DNA from: Christiangramia oceanisediminis
GTDB lineage: Bacteria; Bacteroidota; Bacteroidia; Flavobacteriales; Flavobacteriaceae
Assembly: GCF_022570735.2 (NCBI RefSeq)
Contig: NZ_JANCNS010000002.1
Span: 558,001-622,000 of the forward strand
Direction: 5' to 3'
Length of the DNA stretch: 64,000 bases
Every line of letters starts with the position of its first letter. Positions within the stretch are counted from its first letter, which is position 1. Below the pieces are notes generated by a model. That model was not told where the DNA came from, did no database searches, and saw only the letters and a program-made list of their open reading frames with translations. Both the position numbers and the translations under genes were made by a program. Shown here piece by piece: positions 1 through 6,788 of this stretch.

Positions 1-23
1 AAACATTTCAAAATCAATAAATT

Positions 24-854
24 ATGAAAAACATACTCGTACCAACAGACTTTTCAAAAAATTGCAAGAAAGCAGAAGAACTCGGCATTGAAATGGCAAA
101 GCTTTACAATTCCGAAATTCATTTTTTTCATTTAATAAACACCCCGGTAAACTGGGTTGACCTGGGTAAGGAAAAAGAAAAGAGATATCCAGAAACAGTA
201 AAAGAAATAGGAAGCGCAAGGGCTGATTTGAGGGCTTTGGAGTTAAAAGCGGAACGCGAAGGACTGGAATGTAGGACTTTTCTTGAATTTGATGGCGGAC
301 AAGCAAATATCCTACAACATTCAGGACATTTTCATCACGATTTTATTGTTACAGGAAGTAGCGGCACCCATGGTGGAGTTCGGGAACTACTGGGAAGCAA
401 TGTAGAAAAAATCGTAAGAAAAGCCGATGTACCTGTAATCGTGGTCAAGAACAAAGAAATATCCTTTCCTTTTAAAGATATCGTTTTTGTTTCAGATTTT
501 CTGGAAGATGTGAGCGAAGCCTTTAAAATGGTTATTTCGCTTGCTACAAAATGCGGTGCACATATCCATTTATTGAGAGTCAACACACAAACTGATTTTA
601 ATAGTATTGATAGGGGTTTGAAACCCATTAAGAAGTTCCTAGAAAATTTTCCGGAATTGGAGAAGTACTCAATGAATGTATATAACGAACCTGCTGTTGA
701 AACAGGGATAAATAATTTTTTAAAGTATAAAAATGCTGATTTGATCGCTATGTGTACTCACGGGAGTACAGGATTTTTAAGTCTTTTCTCCAAAAGTATC
801 GCTGAGGGTGTAACCAATCATTCCGAATTGCCGGTGATGACCATTAAATTATAG
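24..854 (+). CDS. Tandem universal stress protein
   Basis: A 276-residue protein made of two UspA-type domains (about 1-145 and 148-276), twice the usual single-domain length. Domain 1 opens with the typical MKNILVPTDFS strand and carries the nucleotide-binding pattern G-x2-G-x9-G-S near residue 110 (GSSGTHGG...LLGS). Domain 2 has GSTG but Ala replaces the third Gly of the pattern, so only domain 1 may bind ATP well. USPs are cytosolic ATP- or AMP-binding stress proteins without a single defined reaction. The ATG at 24 gives a full first beta strand. The gene stops 2 bases before the ATP-cone nuclease gene, so the two are probably cotranscribed. Any upstream partner is outside the window. Confidence 0.9.
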   Translation: MKNILVPTDFSKNCKKAEELGIEMAKLYNSEIHFFHLINTPVNWVDLGKEKEKRYPETVKEIGSARADLRALELKAEREGLECRTFLEFDGGQANILQHSGHFHHDFIVTGSSGTHGGVRELLGSNVEKIVRKADVPVIVVKNKEISFPFKDIVFVSDFLEDVSEAFKMVISLATKCGAHIHLLRVNTQTDFNSIDRGLKPIKKFLENFPELEKYSMNVYNEPAVETGINNFLKYKNADLIAMCTHGSTGFLSLFSKSIAEGVTNHSELPVMTIKL

Positions 855-856
855 TT

Positions 857-1699
857 ATGAATAAATCAGTTCTGATAAAAAAATATTCAGGTGAGTATCA
901 GGTTTTTGATATAAATAAGCTCATCAACTCCCTACGGCGCTCAAAAGCAGATGAAAATCATGTTCAGGAGATAGCCCGTGAGGTACAAGGGCTCATTGAA
1001 GAAGGGATGACCACCAAAAAAATCTATCAATTGGCTTTTAAAATGCTTAAAAGCAGGTCACGGGTAAGCGCATCAAAATATAAGCTTAAAAAAGCCCTGA
1101 TGGAATTGGGGCCTTCAGGATTTCCGTTCGAAAAATTTGTAGGTAAGCTATTTAAATCTGAAGGCTTCAAGACAGAGGTTGGGGTTATTGTCCAGGGAAA
1201 TTGCGTACAACATGAAGTAGATGTGATTGCACAAAAAGACAATAAACATTATATGATTGAATGTAAATACCACAGTGACCAAGGCAGCTTTTGCAACGTA
1301 AAGATTCCTTTATATATCCATTCACGGTTTTTGGACGTGGAAAGACAATGGGAACATCACAAAGGGCACGAAAGCAAATTACATCAAGGAGGGGTTTATA
1401 CCAATACCCGTTTTACGACAGATGCCATTCAATATGGTACTTGTGTCGGGCTGTTATTGACAAGTTGGGATTATCCTCAGGGAAATGGACTTAAAGATAG
1501 AATAGATAAAGCAGGTCTACATCCATTAACTGCCCTTACGAGCCTAACCAAATCAGAGAAGGTCCAATTACTAAATAAAGGAATCGTGCTCTGTAAAGAG
1601 CTGGTCAAAAATCCAGGCTTTTTGGGACAAATCGGTATTAGTAATCCAAGACGAAAAAAAATCCTTGAAGATTCAAAGGAGCTATGTAGAACCCATTAA
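857..1699 (+). CDS. ATP-cone domain fused to Mrr-like restriction endonuclease
   Basis: A 280-residue protein. Residues 3-88 look like an ATP-cone, the allosteric nucleotide-binding module known from ribonucleotide reductase and NrdR (KKYSGEYQVFDINKL..., MTTKKIYQLAFKML). Residues about 90-230 resemble an Mrr/PD-(D/E)xK endonuclease: a FEKFVGKLFKSEGF helix, then D122 and the E135-C136-K137 triad in MIECKYH. These are the expected catalytic acid and lysine. The inferred role is a DNA-cleaving enzyme whose activity responds to ATP/dATP. No methyltransferase gene is next to it, so it is not an ordinary restriction-modification pair. It follows the stress protein gene by 2 bases and precedes a small Cys-rich ORF. 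The domain calls are fairly sure; the physiological role is not known to me. Confidence 0.8.
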   Translation: MNKSVLIKKYSGEYQVFDINKLINSLRRSKADENHVQEIAREVQGLIEEGMTTKKIYQLAFKMLKSRSRVSASKYKLKKALMELGPSGFPFEKFVGKLFKSEGFKTEVGVIVQGNCVQHEVDVIAQKDNKHYMIECKYHSDQGSFCNVKIPLYIHSRFLDVERQWEHHKGHESKLHQGGVYTNTRFTTDAIQYGTCVGLLLTSWDYPQGNGLKDRIDKAGLHPLTALTSLTKSEKVQLLNKGIVLCKELVKNPGFLGQIGISNPRRKKILEDSKELCRTH

Positions 1700-1701
1700 A
1701 A

Positions 1702-1735
1702 TAACAAGATTTCCTGCCCGAGCGGGAATGACAAC
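1702..1735. repeat. Short intergenic palindromic repeat-like sequence
   Basis: The 60-base gap between two genes holds a CCTGCCCGAGCGGGAATGAC-type palindromic element. Its form resembles the small dispersed repeats often found between bacterial genes. Only one clear copy is seen in this window, so its repeat status is an inference. Confidence 0.3.
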
Positions 1736-1758
1736 TAATAACAAAAAAAACAATACAG

Positions 1759-2013
1759 ATGAAAACAGAAGAATTGCAAGAACAGAACAACCTAGATCTA
1801 GAGCCATTTTACCAGGCCTTGGAAGATGACCCGAAAATACTTGAAGAAGCATTGGAAATATTATTGGAAATGGTAAACTCCGAGCCAAAATCCATAAAAA
1901 AATTGGCGCTTCTTATAAAACAAGATTCCCGCAATCTATATAATGAAATAGTACAGGTATATAAATCGACCCAGGATAAAGGAAACCTGCCTTCCTGCTG
2001 TGGTGGACACTAA
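1759..2013 (+). CDS. Small acidic protein with C-terminal Cys-Cys
   Basis: An 84-residue protein that I do not recognise. It is acidic and almost wholly helical in appearance (EELQEQNNLDLEPFYQAL, DDPKILEEALEILLEMV) and ends in LPSCCGGH, a Cys-Cys-Gly-Gly-His tail that could bind a metal. It has no signal peptide or membrane segment. It sits between the ATP-cone nuclease and the beta-CASP hydrolase, all on one strand, 12 bases before the latter, so it is likely part of the same transcript. The ATG at 1759 is the only early start. Function is unknown. Confidence 0.65.
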   Translation: MKTEELQEQNNLDLEPFYQALEDDPKILEEALEILLEMVNSEPKSIKKLALLIKQDSRNLYNEIVQVYKSTQDKGNLPSCCGGH

Positions 2014-2025
2014 ATAAATGCTATA

Positions 2026-3405
2026 ATGATGACAAACAACAAAATAAACATCCATTTTTTAGGAGCGGCAGGCACAGTAACCGGTTCAAAATATCTGGTA
2101 GATACAGGGGATAGAAAGATACTGATAGACTGCGGTCTTTTTCAGGGATTGAAGGAATTACGCCTTAAAAACTGGGAGTATCCACCCGTTAATGTTGCTG
2201 ATATTGACGCTGTTTTGCTCACCCACGGCCATATGGACCATACAGGGTATTTGCCGAGATTGGTAAAGCAAGGTTTCAAAGGGCCCATTTACGGCACCAA
2301 TCCCACCTTGGACATCGCAAAAATCATATTGAATGATAGTGCCAAAATACAAGAACAAGAAGCCGAACGTGCCAATAAAGAGGGCTTTTCCAAACACAGT
2401 CCTGCTGAACCACTTTACGATTTAAATGATGTAGAAAAAACAATCCCTTACTTCAAAGGAGTACCACCCTCGCAATGGCTACCCATTCTCAAAGATGTGA
2501 AGGCGAGGTTTCAATACAACGGACACATCCTCGGTGCCACATACATTGAGTTAGATATACGCGGAAAACATTTCGTGTTTTCTGGCGATATAGGCAGAAC
2601 AAACGATTTATTACTGTTTCCGCCATTAAAGCCAAAAAAGGCAGATGTATTATTTATTGAATCCACCTACGGGGGAAGATTTCATCCTGATGAAGTAGAA
2701 GCACTTCCACAAATTGAAAAATTGGTCAATGACACCATCAACAGAGGTGGTAGCTTATTTGTCCCAAGCTTTTCGGTAGAACGTGCCCAGCTAATGATGC
2801 TCATCTTTTGGAAATTGCTCAAGGAGAACAAAATTCCCGAAGTACAAATGATAATGGACAGCCCTATGGGTGCCAACGTATTGGAACTGTTTCATAGAAC
2901 TCGGGATTGGCACAGATTGGAAGACAACGAATGTGACGAAATGTGCTCATACTTTACTGTCGTAAGAAGTTATCGTGAAACAATGGAATTAAGAACAGAT
3001 AACAAACCCAAAATCGTGATTGCAGGAAGCGGAATGCTCACAGGCGGAAGAATGCTAAACTATCTTGAAACACAGGCACAAAATCCAAATAATACCTTGC
3101 TTTTTGTAGGTTATCAAGCTGAAGGCACACGTGGCAGAAAATTATTGGAAGGTGAGAAAGAACTAAAAGTCTATGGAAAATGGGTGCCGTTTAAAATGCA
3201 GGTTGCAGAAATTGAAGGGCTTTCGGCACACGCAGACCACGCAGAGCTTATGGACTGGATGGAAAAGATAAAAAACAAACCCGAACGTATTTTCATTGTA
3301 CACGGTGAAAAAGATAGTGCAGAAGCATTGCAAAAAGGCATCAAGGAAACTTATGGGTGGGATGCAGAAATTCCGCAATTATACACCATCGAAGAAATAG
3401 AATAA
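2026..3405 (+). CDS. Beta-CASP metallo-beta-lactamase (RNA-processing exonuclease family)
   Basis: A 459-residue metallo-beta-lactamase-fold hydrolase with a beta-CASP insertion and a C-terminal RMMBL segment, the architecture of RNA-processing nucleases of the CPSF-73/Int11 type. The zinc signature HGHMDH lies at residues 67-72, with further ligands in NGHILGAT and SGDIG. The beta-CASP part includes SFSVERAQ and DSPMGANV, then GSGMLTGGRM, and the last His ligand is in GLSAHADH. Length matches the bacterial family. The predicted role is cytosolic cleavage or trimming of RNA, with release of nucleotides that the next two enzymes could salvage (inference). Start choice: ATG at 2026, with a second Met at 2029 equally possible. 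Confidence 0.9.
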   Translation: MMTNNKINIHFLGAAGTVTGSKYLVDTGDRKILIDCGLFQGLKELRLKNWEYPPVNVADIDAVLLTHGHMDHTGYLPRLVKQGFKGPIYGTNPTLDIAKIILNDSAKIQEQEAERANKEGFSKHSPAEPLYDLNDVEKTIPYFKGVPPSQWLPILKDVKARFQYNGHILGATYIELDIRGKHFVFSGDIGRTNDLLLFPPLKPKKADVLFIESTYGGRFHPDEVEALPQIEKLVNDTINRGGSLFVPSFSVERAQLMMLIFWKLLKENKIPEVQMIMDSPMGANVLELFHRTRDWHRLEDNECDEMCSYFTVVRSYRETMELRTDNKPKIVIAGSGMLTGGRMLNYLETQAQNPNNTLLFVGYQAEGTRGRKLLEGEKELKVYGKWVPFKMQVAEIEGLSAHADHAELMDWMEKIKNKPERIFIVHGEKDSAEALQKGIKETYGWDAEIPQLYTIEEIE

Positions 3406-3425
3406 ATCACAACAACCAATAATAT

Positions 3426-4928
3426 ATGGACACACACTCAAACATATTAAAATACAAACATCTCGGCATCTATACCCAAAACGAAAATATAGTGTATATG
3501 CGCGAAGATTGCCACGTCTGTATTTCAGAAGGGTTTGAGGCACTTACCCGAATAAGAATATCGAACGCAAGTACATCAATCGTTGCAAGTCTTAATGTTC
3601 TGAATTCTGATATCCTTTTGCCTAATGAAATCGGACTATCAGATGCTGCTGCGAAAAAACTGAATGTTTCCCCAAACGATACATTATATGTTTCCCATTT
3701 AGAACCTATAGAATCCTTAAGCCACGTCAGGGCGAAAATTTATAATCAAAAACTGGATTATTCAGCATTTAATGAAATCATAACCGATATCGTTGAAGGC
3801 GATTATTCCAACATCCATCTTTCGGCATTTATTACTGCCTGTGCTGGCGACCGAATGGATATTGACGAAATATCTGACCTTACCAAAGCAATGATTGCTT
3901 CTGGTAAGCAAATGAATTGGGACAAAGAAATTGTGGTCGATAAACATTGCATTGGCGGATTGCCTGGAAATAGAACCACCCCATTAGTGGTTGCTATTGT
4001 CGCTGCGTATGGACTTACAATGCCTAAAACATCCTCACGCGCCATCACTTCGCCAGCAGGCACAGCGGATACTATGGAAGTACTGACTAATGTGACGCTT
4101 TCTTTAGAAGAAATAAAGACCGTGGTAGAAAAAGAAGGCGGTTGTTTTGTTTGGGGCGGAACAGCCCAATTAAGTCCTGCGGATGATGTGCTCATCAAAA
4201 TTGAAAAAGCCTTGGATATTGATAGTGAAGGGCAGCTCATTGCTTCGGTACTCTCTAAAAAAGCAGCAGCTGGTTCCACTCACGTGGTCATTGATATTCC
4301 CGTGGGAGAAACCGCCAAGGTTCGCAGTACCGAAATGGCAGAAAAACTAAAAAATCATATGGAAACTGTTGGAACTGCTGTTGGGTTGAATGTAAAAGTT
4401 GTAGTTACGGATGGCACGCAGCCTGTTGGAAGGGGTATCGGTCCAACATTAGAAGCCATAGATATATTAAAAGTTTTGAAAAATGAGGAAGATGCACCTA
4501 AAGACTTAACAGAAAGAGCATTGCTTTTAGCTACTGAACTATTAGAACTTTCTGGAAAAGTAGAAAAAGGAAAGGGACTGGAAACCGCACGTGAAATTCT
4601 CAAATCTGGAAAAGCATATGAAAAATTCATAGCCATTTGTAAGGCGCAAGGTCAATTTTCAAAACCAGTTTTAGCACCTTATAAAATTGAAATTAAAGCT
4701 GAAAAGTCAGGCGTTTTGCAACGAATTGATAACCGAAAAATCGCAAAACTTGCCAAGCTTTCCGGCGCACCGCAGTCTAAATCGGCAGGGATTCTTTTGA
4801 ATGTCCATTTAAATGAAAAAATCGAAATAGACCAATTGTTATATACCATATATGCTGAATCCAAAGGCGAACTCAACTATGCTCTGGAATATAAAAACAA
4901 CCATAATGACATCATAACTATAATTTAA
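3426..4928 (+). CDS. AMP phosphorylase / thymidine phosphorylase family protein
   Basis: A 500-residue nucleoside/nucleotide phosphorylase. An N-terminal domain of about 90 residues, as in archaeal-type AMP phosphorylases, precedes the glycosyltransferase-3 core. The phosphate and substrate signature DKHCIGGLPGN is at residues 172-182, followed by TSSRAITSPAGTADTMEV and GGTAQLSPADD. The archaeal enzymes convert NMP plus phosphate to base plus ribose 1,5-bisphosphate. The long N-terminus and length near 500 (DeoA is about 440) favour that group over plain thymidine phosphorylase. The next gene, 6 bases on, encodes a PRPP synthetase, which supports a ribose-phosphate recycling route. No RuBisCO or ribose-bisphosphate isomerase gene is in the window. 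Whether AMP is the true substrate is inferred. Confidence 0.85.
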   Translation: MDTHSNILKYKHLGIYTQNENIVYMREDCHVCISEGFEALTRIRISNASTSIVASLNVLNSDILLPNEIGLSDAAAKKLNVSPNDTLYVSHLEPIESLSHVRAKIYNQKLDYSAFNEIITDIVEGDYSNIHLSAFITACAGDRMDIDEISDLTKAMIASGKQMNWDKEIVVDKHCIGGLPGNRTTPLVVAIVAAYGLTMPKTSSRAITSPAGTADTMEVLTNVTLSLEEIKTVVEKEGGCFVWGGTAQLSPADDVLIKIEKALDIDSEGQLIASVLSKKAAAGSTHVVIDIPVGETAKVRSTEMAEKLKNHMETVGTAVGLNVKVVVTDGTQPVGRGIGPTLEAIDILKVLKNEEDAPKDLTERALLLATELLELSGKVEKGKGLETAREILKSGKAYEKFIAICKAQGQFSKPVLAPYKIEIKAEKSGVLQRIDNRKIAKLAKLSGAPQSKSAGILLNVHLNEKIEIDQLLYTIYAESKGELNYALEYKNNHNDIITII

Positions 4929-4934
4929 AAAACT

Positions 4935-5828
4935 ATGAAAACAATATTATTCAGTCTTCCCGGAAACGAAAAACTCACAGAACTAATGGCTACAAAAATG
5001 GATGCTGAAGTGGGCAAAGCCACTTTGCGTAAATTCCCTGATGGGGAATCCTATACACGTATCTTATCTGATGTTAAAGACAAATGTGTTGTACTGGTAT
5101 GCACCTTGCACGAACCAGACGAAAAACTATTGCCCCTTTATTTTTTAAGTCATACTGCCAAATCATTAGGGGCAATGTGCACCTGTTTGGTAGCGCCCTA
5201 TTTGGCATATATGAGGCAGGACAAAGTATTTAATGAAGGCGAAGGGGTAACTTCTGGTTTCTTTGGAAAATTGATTTCAGGTTTTGCCGATAGCATTACC
5301 ACGGTTGACCCTCACTTGCACAGAATTAGTTCGTTGGGAGAAGTGTATCAAATTCCAAATAAAGTGATTCACGCTGCCGATGCCATTTCAGAATGGATAA
5401 AAGAAAACATCGAAAACCCAGTACTTATCGGTCCCGATTCTGAAAGTGAACAATGGGTTTCAGAAGTCGCCAAAAATGCAGGAGCACCATTTACAGTATT
5501 ACAAAAGGTGCGTCACGGTGACCGTGATGTAGAAGTCTCTGTTCCCGATGTGGATATCTATAAAGATGCTACACCCATTTTGGTAGATGATATTATTTCC
5601 ACAGCCCGAACAATGATTGAAACCGTACAACATCTTAAAAAGGCAGGAATGAAACCACCTATTTGCGTCGGTATTCACGCCGTTTTTTCAGGAAATGCCT
5701 ATCAAGATTTATTGGATTCCGGAGTGGAAAAAATAGTGACGTGCAATACCATCCCACATTCTTCAAATGGAATAGATTTGAGTGATATTATGGCGAAAGA
5801 GGTAAAAAAATTAATGCATCACATATGA
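4935..5828 (+). CDS. prs: Ribose-phosphate pyrophosphokinase (short, archaeal-like type)
   Basis: A 297-residue PRPP synthetase, shorter than the usual bacterial enzyme (about 310-315). Seen motifs: FPDGES near residue 34-39, YMRQDK (ATP site) at 92-97, DPHLH (Mg/pyrophosphate site) near 125-129, flexible loop QKVRHGDRD, and the PRPP loop VDDIISTARTM. All key residues are present, so it should be active in making PRPP from ribose 5-phosphate and ATP. It is probably a second PRS copy beside a housekeeping one elsewhere (not visible). Coupling with the preceding phosphorylase suggests it feeds or drains ribose-phosphate pools from nucleotide breakdown. It overlaps the next gene by 4 bases. Confidence 0.9.
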   Translation: MKTILFSLPGNEKLTELMATKMDAEVGKATLRKFPDGESYTRILSDVKDKCVVLVCTLHEPDEKLLPLYFLSHTAKSLGAMCTCLVAPYLAYMRQDKVFNEGEGVTSGFFGKLISGFADSITTVDPHLHRISSLGEVYQIPNKVIHAADAISEWIKENIENPVLIGPDSESEQWVSEVAKNAGAPFTVLQKVRHGDRDVEVSVPDVDIYKDATPILVDDIISTARTMIETVQHLKKAGMKPPICVGIHAVFSGNAYQDLLDSGVEKIVTCNTIPHSSNGIDLSDIMAKEVKKLMHHI

Positions 5829-6469
5829 GAAAACAAGGCTTCATAGTACTAATCACTTTATTCAGTATCACAATGACTGGACAAACTGAAATGCTTATTG
5901 GGCAGATTTCGGGTAGAGTTGTTGTTCGAGAAAATTTTGATGAAGAAGGCTCTTTTCTAAACAAACAAACTTTTGAAGCTGGTGAAACAATAAAGAAAAA
6001 TGGATACTATGAAATTGAGGTGGTTACGGAATTGTTTGATCGTGACAAAAAATCGACCGATAAATACACCACAACCTATCGCTGTAAACCTGATGAAGCG
6101 AGTATAAGGGTAATGGCTTTTCCTTTTTCAAACCCAAAATCAAAGGAGACCGAAATTAATACCACCTCTAAAAAATTTAAAGACCTCTACGATTTGGACA
6201 ATCTTGAAGATATAGAATTGGAAATGACTTTTGATTCAGGACTGCTGGATTTTTTTGGTTCAAAAAGCATCATAAAGATTTACGACCGAACATTGAAGGA
6301 CAACAAAACCAACATTAATTCAAAAATAAATATTAAGGCTTATGCTTGGGGCATTCGCATTAAGCAACTCAACTATACCGTTAACGAAAAATTAAACGGG
6401 AATGGTTTATTGACCTTTCAGAAATTTACAGAAGAAGATAATAGTTATTTTACAATGACTTATAAATAA
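5825..6469 (+). CDS. Secreted protein of unknown function
   Basis: A 214-residue protein with a predicted Sec signal (MRKQGFIVLITLFSITMTGQ) and a mature part rich in beta strands (IGQISGRVVVRENFDEEGSF, YEIEVVTELFDRDKKSTDKY). I do not recognise a family. It overlaps the PRPP synthetase gene by 4 bases (ATGA), so it is translationally coupled to it. A secreted protein in an otherwise cytosolic nucleotide-recycling run is odd. It could be an envelope stress protein. Confidence 0.65.
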   Translation: MRKQGFIVLITLFSITMTGQTEMLIGQISGRVVVRENFDEEGSFLNKQTFEAGETIKKNGYYEIEVVTELFDRDKKSTDKYTTTYRCKPDEASIRVMAFPFSNPKSKETEINTTSKKFKDLYDLDNLEDIELEMTFDSGLLDFFGSKSIIKIYDRTLKDNKTNINSKINIKAYAWGIRIKQLNYTVNEKLNGNGLLTFQKFTEEDNSYFTMTYK

Positions 6470-6476
6470 AATAAAA

Positions 6477-6770
6477 ATGAACAATTACGACACCCTTTCA
6501 GAAGCAATAAACGATTTACAGCGAAAAGGTTATACATACGATTTTAACCTAAAACCAGAATGTTTGGAGTGTGCCTCACTAAAAATTGAAATACACCCAG
6601 AAGATTTTAATGTTGACGAGATGCATCGTTTTGAAGGTATGAGCAGTACCGATGATAACAGTGTGCTTTATGCTATTTCATCAAAAAATGGGATTAAAGG
6701 ACTTTTGGTAGATGCCTATGGCGTCTATGCCGAAAACATTTCGGAAGCTATGAGAAAAAAATTACGATAA
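6477..6770 (+). CDS. Small conserved Bacteroidota protein (so-called PRPP synthetase-like)
   Basis: A 97-residue cytosolic protein that starts MNNYDTLSEAINDLQRKGYTYDFNL. Homologues in Bacteroidota are, from memory, often labelled phosphoribosylpyrophosphate synthetase, but it has neither the PRPP loop nor the FPDGE motif and is far too short to be one, so I treat that label as wrong. The pattern of an N-terminal helix, a FEGMSSTDD turn and a C-terminal YGVYAENIS segment suggests a small regulatory fold. It follows the secreted protein by 7 bases and precedes the copper ATPase gene by 18 bases, all on one strand. Confidence 0.6.
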   Translation: MNNYDTLSEAINDLQRKGYTYDFNLKPECLECASLKIEIHPEDFNVDEMHRFEGMSSTDDNSVLYAISSKNGIKGLLVDAYGVYAENISEAMRKKLR

Positions 6771-6788
6771 CACTTAAACAAGACAATA

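Noticed and set aside
3803-4279. 158-residue minus-strand ORF opposite the phosphorylase
   Set aside because: Same reason: the plus frame has a full conserved family signature there.
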